From contig JAEYHZ010000014.1 of NCBI GenBank assembly GCA_023409265.1, positions 620,001 to 684,000 of the forward strand: a stretch of 64,000 nucleotides of DNA, read 5' to 3'. The position numbers and the translations under genes were made by a program. Origin of the DNA: Bacillota bacterium (GTDB lineage Bacteria; Bacillota; Clostridia; Acetivibrionales; DSM-1351). Positions 40,866 to 50,635 of this stretch are shown here, piece after piece; within the stretch, counting starts at the first letter, position 1, and each line of letters opens with the position of its first letter. Below the pieces are notes generated by a model. The model saw only the letters and a list, made by a program, of their open reading frames with translations. It was not told where the DNA came from and ran no database searches.

Positions 40866-42494
40866 TTAACATTTCCCGGTTTTCTTGAATTCCAGCGGGG
40901 TCATACCGGTGCTATTCTTAAAAATGGTAGAAAAGTATTGAACATTCTGATAACCCAATTCTTCGCATATTCCATATATCTTCTTATTAGTGTTTTTTAG
41001 AAGCTCTTTTGCCAATTCCATTTTTACTTTCCGTACATACTCAACAAACTGGGTTCCTGTTTCTTCCTTGAATATACGGCTCAGGTAGGATGGATTGAGG
41101 TTGACGTATTCAGCAACTTCACCCAGGGATATGTCCTTATTGCAGTGTTTTTTAATATAGTCGACAGCCATGCCTATAACATATCCCGATCTGGCCGTCT
41201 TTCTGTCATTTATGATGCTGCACACCCTGGAAGCCAGATCACAATACCAGTTTTGGAGCTCCATAAGGGTCTGTTTTTTAAACAGCTCGCCGTACAAATG
41301 CACCGGAGTTCCATAAAGCTGTTCGGGCAGAATATTCATTTCATAGGTAGTTCTGAGAAGTGTCGAAAGCAGGTGGCAATACACCTGCTGAACATAATAG
41401 TAAGGTATGCTTTTTCCTTTGAACAGGCCTGTAATCCTCTCATTTATCAGCTTGTAAACCTCTTCTTCCTTACCTGTCCATAAAATATTCTGAAGAGTTG
41501 AGAGGATATCATTCAAATCAGATATCATATATTCCTGTTTGGAATTCTTTATCTCAACGCTGTCTATGTACAAAACTGCATTGTTTCCGTATACAAGTCT
41601 GTAGTTAAGGGCTTTTACGGCTTCCTGATAGGATTGTGCCACCTCTTTCAACGATGGATATATTCTGCCTACTCCGGCACTAACAGATATTTGAATTTTA
41701 CTGTTAAGAGTATTTTTAATAGTTTCGGCAATCAAAGCTATATCTTTTATGGTGCCGGCATAATCAGCTGAAGCATTGAAAATGGTAACCACCTCATTAT
41801 TATAGCTCTGGAAAATAGTATTCCTGTACCTATCGGATATCAGTTCCCTGATCATTTCAGTTATTCTGAGATGAATGATCTGAACGCTTTTCTCAAAGAA
41901 CTCCTCAGAGGTCTCCTCAATATTATCTATTGCACAAACAAATACGCCTATGTTATTTTCATCTATCTTTATATCATATGAGTTGAATTGTTTTTTATAA
42001 TCACCCGTTATTCTTGTTTTACCAAGTATAAGGCTATTTAGATAGTGTTCTCTGAGAATGGGGAGATTTGAAAGATACAACTCCTCGTATTGAATATTCT
42101 TTTCTTTTTCTGATCTCTCCTGAAGGATAAGGTCACGGACTTTTGCTACCTCTTCAATAATTTTCTGCTTTTTAAGAGGTTTTGTTATGTATGAGCAAAC
42201 TCCAAGTTCTATTGCCTCCTGGGCAAAGTCAAACTGTTCATAGGCACTCATAAGTATTATTTTAACATTAGGCTTTAACTTTCTTATTTCCTTAACCAGC
42301 TCAAGTCCGTTCAGGCCGGGCATCTTAATATCGGTCACTATTATATCGGCATGCAGTTTCAGAGCAAGATCAAGAGCCTCTACTCCATTTTTTGCCGTTC
42401 CGGCCACATTGATATCGAAGCTTTCCCAATCGATACTTTCCTTTATCCCATCCACTATGATCTGCTCATCATCAGCTATAAGCATGTTCAGCAT
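40866..42494 (-). CDS. YesN-type response regulator (receiver plus AraC HTH)
   Basis: A 542-residue regulator. Receiver domain at 1-120 with ADDEQ, phospho-acceptor Asp55 in IIVTDIKMPGLNG and ILMSAYEQFDFAQEA. A middle region of about 260 residues follows (IQISVSAGVGRIYPSLKEVAQSYQEAVKAL is typical of YesN). The C-terminal AraC domain is DISLGEVAEYVNLNPSYLSRIFKEETGTQF and KIYGICEELGYQNVQYFSTIFKNSTGMTP. It is downstream of its YesM-type kinase and most likely activates the importer genes upstream. The ATG has GGAGGG. Confidence 0.94.
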   Translation of the reverse strand: MLNMLIADDEQIIVDGIKESIDWESFDINVAGTAKNGVEALDLALKLHADIIVTDIKMPGLNGLELVKEIRKLKPNVKIILMSAYEQFDFAQEAIELGVCSYITKPLKKQKIIEEVAKVRDLILQERSEKEKNIQYEELYLSNLPILREHYLNSLILGKTRITGDYKKQFNSYDIKIDENNIGVFVCAIDNIEETSEEFFEKSVQIIHLRITEMIRELISDRYRNTIFQSYNNEVVTIFNASADYAGTIKDIALIAETIKNTLNSKIQISVSAGVGRIYPSLKEVAQSYQEAVKALNYRLVYGNNAVLYIDSVEIKNSKQEYMISDLNDILSTLQNILWTGKEEEVYKLINERITGLFKGKSIPYYYVQQVYCHLLSTLLRTTYEMNILPEQLYGTPVHLYGELFKKQTLMELQNWYCDLASRVCSIINDRKTARSGYVIGMAVDYIKKHCNKDISLGEVAEYVNLNPSYLSRIFKEETGTQFVEYVRKVKMELAKELLKNTNKKIYGICEELGYQNVQYFSTIFKNSTGMTPLEFKKTGKC

Positions 42495-42639
42495 TAAGAT
42501 TCCCTCCGGCTTCAGCCAAATTGGCTATAAATTCATTGATTTGAAGCTTATATATGTTCTAAAATCTATTATCGTTGTAAAATCTATAGATTCACAGTCA
42601 CTCAGTAATTGAACTTTGCAAAAGCATGGAAAATTCAAC

Positions 42640-44457
42640 TTATAATATTTGAGGCTCTTCAAAATTCCTCACAGGAATTATGACCGTTACCTTGGTTCCC
42701 ATTCCATGAGTACTTCTGACCGTTAATCCGTATTCTTCTCCGTAGTAAAGCTTTATCCTTTTATTTATATTGGCCAGGGCAAAATAGTTATCTGTTTCTG
42801 CTTCGTTACTTTCCAGAAAAGCAATGATATTCTGAATTTTTTCCGAATCAATTCCCACACCATCGTCTTCAACGGTAAAAAATACTCTTTCGTCTATCCT
42901 GATGCCTTTAACCTGAATATGGCTCTCTTCAGCCTTAGGCTCGATTCCATGACAGATTGCATTTTCTAGCAGCGGCTGAAGCATGAAGTTGGGTATATTC
43001 ATATCCATTATTTCGTCATCAAAGTCAAACTGGCAGGTAAACCTGTTCTTAAATCTGATTCGCTGGATTTGTACATAGCTTTTTAGCTGATCCAGCGTAT
43101 CGGATACTGTAATGAAATCCCGGCCTGCATTGAGACTCTTTTTAAAGTAATCTGAAACTGAATCAACAAGAACCTCAAGTTCCTTGTATCTTTCAAGCTG
43201 AATCAGCCAGTTCATATTATCAAAAATATTGTAAATAAAGTGAGGATTGATTTTTGACTGCAGAAGCTTCAGTTCTGCATCCTTCTGTAAAAGTTTCTGT
43301 TCATACAGCTCTCCGAACAGATTTTTTATTCTTGCCACCATATTGTTGAAACTGGTATACATGTAGCCAAATTCATCTCTTTCATGATGTTCTATGTTCA
43401 CATTGAAATTTCCTGTTTCAACTTCTTTCATTGAGAAAATAAGTTTTTTGAGCTTCCTGTATACCTTCCCCGACAGTAAAACAACCAGCAGAGAGGCAGA
43501 AAGAATATTCATTATGAGAAACAGAACCAGAATATAGTCTCTCAGCTGGGACATCTGTTTCATGGAGGTATTGGCATGAACGAAGTTAACAAATTTCCAG
43601 CCGGTATATTGAGAAGTATCGTAGACAAGAATGTACTCCTGGTTTCCCACCTTCTGAAGGCCTTCCCCTCTGCTGCCTTCAGTCAGTTTTTTTATATCAT
43701 TTCCTATAGTCCCCGGATACCCTTTGTTCTCAGGGATAGCTGATGCAACAATATTTCCTGCATCGTCCAGAACAAGAGAACCTGCTTCCGAATCACTTTT
43801 AATTATATTATTGAGATAGTATTTGTCAAAATTTACAGCAAGTGTGCCGGCTTTAGCTCCCGTGGACAGTACATACAAAGGTCTTATGAGGGTCACCTGC
43901 TCATAGTTTCTATCTTTAATAAAATTAAGTTTTTGCCTGTATTTATTGGTTAGCACAAATCTTCTTTCATCAAGCTGGAGCTTATTATAATAGTTCTTGT
44001 TATCAGCTTTTAAATATGAGAAAACTCCATAATCACTGGTATATAACTTACCGTTCTTGTTTAAGAATAAATCAATTGAGGCAGCACTTTTAACCGAATT
44101 TGTAAGTATGCTTTGAAGAGTGTTTATTATATCAGGATTAAGACGATAGCTGGGAGTATTGTTTGGCTGAGCAGGATCAACCTGCTGCTGGATAAGCTGA
44201 TTGTTCTGAATAACATCAGCAGTATATTCCATTCCCTCAACAATCATATCAGTATACTCCAGCGTTTTTTTAACATTGCTTTTACTTTCCTGGATAACTA
44301 TCTGCTTTATATTCGAAGTATAAAGTCTGTAAAAAAGTGAGTTAAACATAAAAAATATTGCAATTACTATTAGAAAAAAATACACAATTATTTTCTTCTC
44401 AGTGGCAAAAATTTTAAAATTCGTATCAATCTGACTGCTGTTCAGATTCTCCCCCAT
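42640..44457 (-). CDS. YesM-type sensor histidine kinase
   Basis: A 605-residue membrane kinase. Two membrane helices (about 25-47, VYFFLIVIAIFFMFNSLFY, and about 305-325, ILVLFLIMNILSASLLVVLL) flank a large extracellular sensor of about 250 residues. HAMP linker near 330-380, then the histidine kinase core with QSKINPHFIYNIFDNMNWLI (phospho-acceptor His) and ATPase motifs LLENAICHGIE and VEDDGVGIDSEKI. YesM kinases sense extracellular sugar together with binding proteins and pass phosphate to YesN regulators. Upstream of the regulator, downstream of the solute-binding protein gene. Confidence 0.94.
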   Translation of the reverse strand: MGENLNSSQIDTNFKIFATEKKIIVYFFLIVIAIFFMFNSLFYRLYTSNIKQIVIQESKSNVKKTLEYTDMIVEGMEYTADVIQNNQLIQQQVDPAQPNNTPSYRLNPDIINTLQSILTNSVKSAASIDLFLNKNGKLYTSDYGVFSYLKADNKNYYNKLQLDERRFVLTNKYRQKLNFIKDRNYEQVTLIRPLYVLSTGAKAGTLAVNFDKYYLNNIIKSDSEAGSLVLDDAGNIVASAIPENKGYPGTIGNDIKKLTEGSRGEGLQKVGNQEYILVYDTSQYTGWKFVNFVHANTSMKQMSQLRDYILVLFLIMNILSASLLVVLLSGKVYRKLKKLIFSMKEVETGNFNVNIEHHERDEFGYMYTSFNNMVARIKNLFGELYEQKLLQKDAELKLLQSKINPHFIYNIFDNMNWLIQLERYKELEVLVDSVSDYFKKSLNAGRDFITVSDTLDQLKSYVQIQRIRFKNRFTCQFDFDDEIMDMNIPNFMLQPLLENAICHGIEPKAEESHIQVKGIRIDERVFFTVEDDGVGIDSEKIQNIIAFLESNEAETDNYFALANINKRIKLYYGEEYGLTVRSTHGMGTKVTVIIPVRNFEEPQIL

Positions 44458-44601
44458 TTACAGTTCCCCCTGCTTCTACAGCTTGCATGTTATTTTAAAC
44501 AGCCAAAAAGTCGGCAGTCCAGGAAGGCAGTATTCCTGTATCTGCAGACTCTTTAGCTGTTAGTTGCATCTTGGGTTAAAAATTTAATAATTCCGGTCAG
44601 C

Positions 44602-46137
44602 TTATTTATTCAGCTGTGTCAGCATTTCATCTCCGTTAATGCTCTTCCAGAAGGCTTCATATTCCTTGTAGCCGTCTTCAACTGAAGCAGAACCCATTAT
44701 GATCTTGGAAGAGATTTCATCAATTTTCTTTTTGTATGCACTCAGATTCTTGTTATACAAATCAGACTTGTTGCTCGGTATTGAATACTTGGGTCCAAGG
44801 TGTTTGTTGGTTTCTTCATTATACTTAACCTGCTGTGGGATCAGCTTCTCTATGGTATCTCCCCATTTGAATCCGAAATCCTTAACCTGTGGGTAATAGA
44901 GATAGAACTGATTTACATCACATTTATAGCCTGAATTCTTTGCCTTTTCGGTAGGAGTGATGATATTATTTTCAATAGTATAATGCTTATCCTTTACTCC
45001 AAGACATCTGAGCTTAACACCTTCTTCTGTAAATACATAGTATTTTATCACCTCAAGTGCCCGGTCAGCATCCTTTGATTTGGCTGATATACACAGAGCG
45101 TCCTGAATTGCCTCATAAAGGTTACCGCCATTACCGTTGGGCCCTTTTAGCTCATAGATGGGCACAAACTCGGTTGGTGCCTTTACCTTTGCTGCCTCTG
45201 TACTAAAATAAATATACCTGTTGTAGTAGTCCAGAGTTGAAGCAGCTTTACCAGAGAAAAGATTTTCTCTTATTGTAGCATTTTCATTTGTCAGGAATTC
45301 CTGATCCCATATCTTATCCTTGTAGAGTTTGGCGACATACGCAAGAGCCTCCTTAGCCTCAGGAGTATTGAAACCGTCAACATACTTGCCGTCCTTTTCA
45401 CCTATTCCATAATAAGCTCCGAAGGGATTAAAGAAAAATGGCAGATTATCAAGGAATTTTGCAAAAGTAAATGGTATTACTCCCTTTCCTACAAGCTTCT
45501 TCATCTCGTTATAAAATTCGTCAGTTGTAGGAGTCTCCGACAATTTCACTCCATTTGCATCCAATACGTCTTTTCTAAGCCAAATGAATTTTGACAGAGG
45601 AACATACATTGGAATACCCTGGAGTTTACCATCAACCTTTAGATAATCAAGATACTTCTGATCAACCAGGGAGGTTATTTCAGGAGTGTTCTTGATCAAT
45701 TCATCCAGAGGCATTGTATAACCTCTTGATGCCATTACATGAATATTGTCCATTGCTTTTCTTACTGCATAAATATCAGGTATTTGCCCTGAAGAAAGAA
45801 CAACATTAAGCTTATCATTGTAACTGCTCTGAGGAGGTGCTATTACTTCCAGATCGGTGTTGGTTTTTTCCTCTATAACCTTTTCCACCTCTGCCATGAG
45901 TTCAGGATCAACAGCTTCTCCACCCCATCCCGTTTGAGAAAGGAAGAAGGATAATTTAACCTTTTCCTTCGGAGTATCGGTTTGTTGTGCTCCTGTACCG
46001 GCAGCTACGGAACTGTCTGCAGCTTTTGAACTGTCTGCCGCACCAGTTTCCTTACTTTCTCCGCCGCAGCCGGCAAACATTGTAAGCGCCATTACAGCTA
46101 CCAGCACCAGTGCAATCACTTTTCTGATTTTAACCAT
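44602..46137 (-). CDS. ABC transporter oligosaccharide-binding lipoprotein (LplA-like)
   Basis: A 511-residue family 1-type solute-binding lipoprotein. Signal peptide and lipobox end LTMFAGCG (Cys about residue 24), followed by a serine- and alanine-rich linker. The mature part has KVKLSFFLSQTGWGGEAVDP, YNDKLNVVLSSGQIPDIYAV, PLDELIKNTPEITSLVDQ and FVPIYELKGPNGNGGNLYEAI, as in large LplA/YtcQ-type proteins that bring pectic or other complex oligosaccharides to LplBC permeases. AGGGG precedes ATG 46135-46137. Confidence 0.92.
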   Translation of the reverse strand: MVKIRKVIALVLVAVMALTMFAGCGGESKETGAADSSKAADSSVAAGTGAQQTDTPKEKVKLSFFLSQTGWGGEAVDPELMAEVEKVIEEKTNTDLEVIAPPQSSYNDKLNVVLSSGQIPDIYAVRKAMDNIHVMASRGYTMPLDELIKNTPEITSLVDQKYLDYLKVDGKLQGIPMYVPLSKFIWLRKDVLDANGVKLSETPTTDEFYNEMKKLVGKGVIPFTFAKFLDNLPFFFNPFGAYYGIGEKDGKYVDGFNTPEAKEALAYVAKLYKDKIWDQEFLTNENATIRENLFSGKAASTLDYYNRYIYFSTEAAKVKAPTEFVPIYELKGPNGNGGNLYEAIQDALCISAKSKDADRALEVIKYYVFTEEGVKLRCLGVKDKHYTIENNIITPTEKAKNSGYKCDVNQFYLYYPQVKDFGFKWGDTIEKLIPQQVKYNEETNKHLGPKYSIPSNKSDLYNKNLSAYKKKIDEISSKIIMGSASVEDGYKEYEAFWKSINGDEMLTQLNK

Positions 46138-46158
46138 ATGTTCTACCCCTTTCTTTTG

Positions 46159-46229
46159 GGCATGAATAAATAATAAGCCTTAACAAGAAATTCCCGCCTT
46201 ATAACACAGTTTTATTATTTAATCATGCC
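46159..46229. repeat. Palindromic TTATTATTTAATCATGCC element upstream of the binding-protein gene
   Basis: GGCATGAATAAATAATAA (46159-46176) and TTATTATTTAATCATGCC (46212-46229) are inverted copies with 17 of 18 bases matching and a 35-bp loop. It lies in the 227-bp gap between the second permease gene and the binding-protein gene. The same arm sequence occurs on both sides of malE. It may be an RNA processing or stabilising hairpin that raises binding-protein mRNA (inference). Confidence 0.7.
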
Positions 46230-46364
46230 TTAATTATATCTCAAAAACCTCAGGACAAACAGCCCCCTAGTTTTCGGTTCAAATTGAATTATTTTACAGA
46301 AGGATTTATAAAATTTTCAATAACCATCAAAACTCTATTTCATCTGTGAGACTGCGTGCAGCAC

Positions 46365-47213
46365 TTATCCTTTTACAGACCCCAGCATGATACCTGATAT
46401 AAAGTATCTCTGTATGAAAGGATAGAGAATAAGTACCGGAAGCATTGTCATAATCATTACAGCCATTTTAAAGTTATTTAGAGCAGATACCGAGGATATG
46501 GCCGACTCGGACTGGAATATAAGCTGTCGCAGCAAGATCTGAAGAGTATATTTACTGCTGCTATTAATAAACATTACTACATGAAGATAAGTATTCCAGT
46601 GTGCAACAGCGTAGAAAAGTGTAACTGCCGCAATTATAGGTATTGATACCGGAATGACTATTTTTATTAGTATTCCTATTTCTGAGCACCCGTCCAGCCT
46701 GGCCGATTCCATAAGGCTTTCAGGTATGGATGCCATGTAGTTTTTCATAAGAATCAGATTGTAGGTTGATATTGCAGATGGTATTATCAGTGAAAGATAG
46801 CTGTCTATCATGCCCAGTTTGTTTACGACAAGATAGAAGGGTATTATTCCTGCATCAAGAACCATAGTAGCCACAACAAATCTTAAAAGAAAATTCTTTC
46901 CAAACAAATCTTTCTGCGCCAGTGCATAACCCATTACCAGTGTCATTGCCATTGAAAACAGAGTAGCACTGACAGTAACAAATAATGAATTATAGAAGGC
47001 TGGCATATACCCACTATTGAAAATAGCAAGATAGTTGGCAAAGGTAACCGACCCGGGTACCAGAACATAACCTTCCCGTGCTACTATTTCATCCGGTGAA
47101 ATAGAGGTTGAAATTACAAGTAACAGCGGTATTAGAACAACAAGACTTACCATTATCAGAAACAAACCGTTTCCTACAACAAATATTCTTCTTCCTATAC
47201 TAACTTTTTTCAC
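46365..47213 (-). CDS. ABC transporter permease, LplC/YtcP type
   Basis: A 282-residue inner membrane permease with six membrane helices. The start is GTG 47211-47213 behind GGGAGG. The loop that couples to the ATPase is ESARLDGCSEIGILIKIVIPVSIPIIAAV (EAA motif near residue 185). The C-terminal motif RYFISGIMLGSVKG is standard for LplC/YtcP. Pairs with the LplB-type permease next to it to import complex oligosaccharides. Confidence 0.93.
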   Translation of the reverse strand: MKKVSIGRRIFVVGNGLFLIMVSLVVLIPLLLVISTSISPDEIVAREGYVLVPGSVTFANYLAIFNSGYMPAFYNSLFVTVSATLFSMAMTLVMGYALAQKDLFGKNFLLRFVVATMVLDAGIIPFYLVVNKLGMIDSYLSLIIPSAISTYNLILMKNYMASIPESLMESARLDGCSEIGILIKIVIPVSIPIIAAVTLFYAVAHWNTYLHVVMFINSSSKYTLQILLRQLIFQSESAISSVSALNNFKMAVMIMTMLPVLILYPFIQRYFISGIMLGSVKG

Positions 47214-47236
47214 TATAAATCACCTCCCGTGCAGTA

Positions 47237-48184
47237 CTACAAAATACTCTCATCGAGGAATTTCTTGCTTGCCTTGTTGCAGCCTATAACAAGTATTGCA
47301 CTTATTACAGCCGTAAAGAGACTTACTGCCGTTGCATAACCAATATTTCCATTCAAAAGCCCTTCGGTAAAGGAATATGTGGTTAAAACCTCACTTACGC
47401 TGTAAACCGGAGGAACGTACATAACCAGAACCTGTTCAAATATTAGAAGAATACGTGCTACAGTCAGCAGCAATACTGTTGCTATGGTGCTTTTCAGTGA
47501 CGGTAGGGTAACATACAGGAGCTTTCCCCAGTACCCTGCACCATCAACTGTTGCAGCATCATACAGCTGCTCATCTATCGATGATATTGTAGCTATGTAA
47601 ATAATTGTTCCATAACCTACATCTCTCCATATATAAGAACTTACCAGAATGGATCTGAACCATTTGGGATCAACCATAAAGTACTGAGGCTCTGCTCCAA
47701 AATAATTAATTATCTGATTTACAAAACCATTGCTTGGAGATAGCACCATTGAAAAAATGGCTCCGATTACTACCCAGGAGAAAAAATGCGGTATATAAAC
47801 AATAAATTGGATCGCTCTTTTTAGTCTCAGAATTACTACCTCATTCATTAACAAAGCGAGTATTATGGGTAAAGGAAAATAGAATAATAAATTATACAGG
47901 CTTATCAGCAAGGTATTCCTGAAGGCCCCCCAGAAGCCCGGCGAACCAAACAGCTGTCTGAAATTATCAAGACCTATAAAAGAAATATCAGCCTTTGTCC
48001 CATAATCGGTAAAAGCTGTAATAACACCTGCCATAGGAGCGTACTTAAATACGAGGTACCATAAAACTCCAGGGATTAACAGTATAAGAATAGCCTTTTG
48101 TCTTTTTATCCTGCTCTTTAATTCACTTTTCTGCTTATATTCTTTTGGTCTTTGCGAAGAAACCTGCACCGTATTTATTTTCAT
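47237..48184 (-). CDS. ABC transporter permease, LplB type
   Basis: Start ATG 48182-48184 (MKINTVQVSSQRPKEYKQ) has GGAGGAGAAC; 315 residues. Six membrane helices; the extended basic N-terminus (KSELKSRIKRQKAILILLIPG) and FKYAPMAGVITAFTDYGTK are characteristic of LplB. EAA loop: DAATVDGAGYWGKLLYVTLPSLKSTI near residue 205. First gene of the importer operon lplB-lplC-binding protein-yesM-yesN-isomerase. No ATPase gene is near. Confidence 0.93.
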   Translation of the reverse strand: MKINTVQVSSQRPKEYKQKSELKSRIKRQKAILILLIPGVLWYLVFKYAPMAGVITAFTDYGTKADISFIGLDNFRQLFGSPGFWGAFRNTLLISLYNLLFYFPLPIILALLMNEVVILRLKRAIQFIVYIPHFFSWVVIGAIFSMVLSPSNGFVNQIINYFGAEPQYFMVDPKWFRSILVSSYIWRDVGYGTIIYIATISSIDEQLYDAATVDGAGYWGKLLYVTLPSLKSTIATVLLLTVARILLIFEQVLVMYVPPVYSVSEVLTTYSFTEGLLNGNIGYATAVSLFTAVISAILVIGCNKASKKFLDESIL

Positions 48185-48638
48185 GTTCTCCTCCAATTTC
48201 CAGTCCCGTAGCCAACTACTGTGAAAATCCTGTTTTCCGTTCCAGTGGTTTAATGTTATAAAATTTGGAAATCAATTACTACATGACAGTTTTGAGGTTT
48301 GTTACATATTTTTTACCTGGTAATCTACTCAACAGGATAGGGGGTTTCCGCAATTTAGATTGATTATTTTTTAAAGAATCCTGTTAAACCAAGCTTTTAG
48401 ATGTAAAAAAAATATAAATGTTTGGTTTTAAAACCTTGGTTATTCATTATTTTTTACTTTTATAGTGTTTTCTTTACACAAAACGAGGTCGCCATTTTCC
48501 TTCATGGCGACCTCGTTTTGATATATGCTGTGATTGATAACTTTTTATGTTGTTGTCAAAGCTTATGTAACCTTTAGAAAATGTTACCCCAGCGTAGGTA
48601 TAATCTGTTATATCTCATAATTCAACCTATTGCCTCAG
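48185..48638. other. Intergenic region upstream of the LplB-type operon
   Basis: About 450 bp without ORF. Contains the strong hairpin noted separately (48480-48519). The 5' side of lplB has an AT-rich stretch (TTTAATGTTATAAAATTTGG) that may hold its promoter. Nothing else recognisable. Confidence 0.4.
48480..48519. terminator. Perfect-stem terminator at the end of the glucan operon
   Basis: AAAACGAGGTCGCCAT (48480-48495) and ATGGCGACCTCGTTTT (48504-48519) form a perfect 16-bp stem with an eight-base loop, flanked by T-runs in both directions. It ends the GH13 gene (stop 48639) on the minus strand and shields the lplB operon from read-through. Confidence 0.85.
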
Positions 48639-50510
48639 TTATAAAAGCGCAAAGCTAAGCAGAACCGTCTCCTCCTGTTCCAGAGTTATAGTCAAAATAT
48701 CCCCCTCCAGCTGAAAACGGTTATTGTTACCGTAAAGCAGCACCGGTTTACAGGCATTACCAAGGTATCCCACAGGGATTTCCAGGGTTTTTGTTTCCCT
48801 GTACTGGGAATTGACAAATATCACTGCTTCATTCAGGGTAAATCTTGCATAGGATATGGCCTTATCTTCTGCAAGAAGCATCTTGAAACCGCCATTCTTT
48901 AAAACATCACTTGAATTTCTTAGAGCTATCATCCTTTTATATGCCTTAAAGGTCTCCACATCCCACTTGTTCTCATCCCATTCCATTGGATACCTGCAAA
49001 ACTCAAGATCTCCTGTTTCCCCCGGCAAACGCACCTCATCCCCGTAGTAGATACATGGAATACCTATAAAGGTTAAAAGCATTACCATGGCAGTCAGAGC
49101 GTTTGCCTTGCTCATGTTCTCCGAGGTATGAAATCTGCTTATGTCATGGCTGCCTATAAGGTTAAAGGCATTTCTCTGAATCTGATAAGGCAGCCCTGCA
49201 AAGAAATTCATACATTCCTGTCTGAAAATCTTACCGTTTTTTACGGTGGAGCAATCACTTCCTATGACCCAGGAAAGTGTAAAATCAAATTCTCCGAGAT
49301 ATTTTCTCACCGGGCGCAAAAAACCCATATAGTTCATAAACCCGTCCCACATATCTCCCTGAAGGTATTGTCTGCAGTCATACATATGTTCGGTAAATAA
49401 ATAGGCGTTGGGATTAAGGCTTTTCAATTCCTTACGGATTTCTCTCCAGACTTCCTTATCCTTTTGGACCAAATTCATTTTTGCCACATTCTGCCCCACA
49501 TCAAACCGCCAGCCGTCTATATTGAACGGAGCCTTCATCCAGTGTTTCAATACACTGTCCTCAAGCCTGTATATTTCATCCTGAAGTTCACTGCTGGAAT
49601 AATTCAATGTCAGCAGATACTCTGAGCCGCTCCACCCCTCCGCTGTTCCATCAGGTTTAATAAAGTAGAATTCCGGCTTATCCTGTATCCACTTGCACAG
49701 ATCCCCAGTATGATTAATTGAAATATCCAATATGATTTTCATATCGTTCTCATGGAGTTCTTCAACAAGCTCAATGAGGGCTTTCTCTCCGCCAAAGCAT
49801 TTATCAACTGTTCTATAGTCATTGCAATCGTATTTATGGGTGGTTGCGGCAGTAAAGATAGGGTTCAGGTAAATGCTGTTGACTCCCAGAGCTTTTAGAT
49901 AGGAAATTTTAGCTTTAACTCCTTCAAGATCTCCTCCATAAAAATCCACAGCTCCGAATTCCTTGTGGTTTCCCGGTTTGTTCCCCCATGGAATTTTTCT
50001 GGTTGTATAGCCACGATATATATAATCTCCGTCCTTTATATCATTCTTTTCATTTCCGTTAAAAAATCTTTCAACAAATATCTGATAGAAAATTGCATTT
50101 CTCGTCCAATCAGGCTCCTGAAAATCAGCGATTATCTTAAAATCATTTTCCTCTGTAACTACGTGTTGGAACAGACCTGCCTGATTGTAGAAGTATACTC
50201 CTCTGTCTGAAGAACTCAAGATGAAGTGGTAATTGATGAAAGGCTGGTTTATGGGGAGGTCAAAGCTGTAATATACAAATTTGTCCTGGTGGGATGTCTT
50301 ATTTACCGTCATGGGAGCCACTCTTTCCTCCCCATTCCTCAAATACCTTATAAAAATTTTCTCTATGGGTGCGTCTTTAAAAAAACGTACTTTAATGGTC
50401 ACTATGTCCCCTATTTTTGGGTTACGGATACTAAAAAAAATTTCAGAACCGTCTGAATATACGCTTTCCTTCCAATCAAGCATATTAACCTTGTATGATG
50501 TATTTAACAT
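48639..50510 (-). CDS. GH13 cyclomaltodextrinase/neopullulanase-type enzyme
   Basis: ATG 50508-50510 behind AAAGGA; 623 residues. An N-terminal beta-domain (about 1-125, CBM34-like, EIFFSIRNPKIGDIVTIKVRFF) precedes the TIM barrel: AIFYQIFVERFFNG, ILDISINHTGD, the nucleophile in INIDGWRFDVGQNV-like FNIDGWRFDVG (Asp), acid/base Glu in AYLFTEHMYD, and the third aspartate in NLIGSHDISRF. An N-domain plus GH13 catalytic core is typical of intracellular enzymes that open cyclodextrins and trim short maltodextrins. Last gene of the maltodextrin operon, now separated from it by the IS110 element. Confidence 0.92.
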   Translation of the reverse strand: MLNTSYKVNMLDWKESVYSDGSEIFFSIRNPKIGDIVTIKVRFFKDAPIEKIFIRYLRNGEERVAPMTVNKTSHQDKFVYYSFDLPINQPFINYHFILSSSDRGVYFYNQAGLFQHVVTEENDFKIIADFQEPDWTRNAIFYQIFVERFFNGNEKNDIKDGDYIYRGYTTRKIPWGNKPGNHKEFGAVDFYGGDLEGVKAKISYLKALGVNSIYLNPIFTAATTHKYDCNDYRTVDKCFGGEKALIELVEELHENDMKIILDISINHTGDLCKWIQDKPEFYFIKPDGTAEGWSGSEYLLTLNYSSSELQDEIYRLEDSVLKHWMKAPFNIDGWRFDVGQNVAKMNLVQKDKEVWREIRKELKSLNPNAYLFTEHMYDCRQYLQGDMWDGFMNYMGFLRPVRKYLGEFDFTLSWVIGSDCSTVKNGKIFRQECMNFFAGLPYQIQRNAFNLIGSHDISRFHTSENMSKANALTAMVMLLTFIGIPCIYYGDEVRLPGETGDLEFCRYPMEWDENKWDVETFKAYKRMIALRNSSDVLKNGGFKMLLAEDKAISYARFTLNEAVIFVNSQYRETKTLEIPVGYLGNACKPVLLYGNNNRFQLEGDILTITLEQEETVLLSFALL

Positions 50511-50635
50511 CAATACATTCCTTTCTTTATTTTTTTTATTTATACTTTGTTTAACACTGTGGACTTTTTATTTTTTACCTATAGCCTAGACTATTTTTGG
50601 GAGTGTATTGCCACAGTTTTATCTTAATCTTTTAT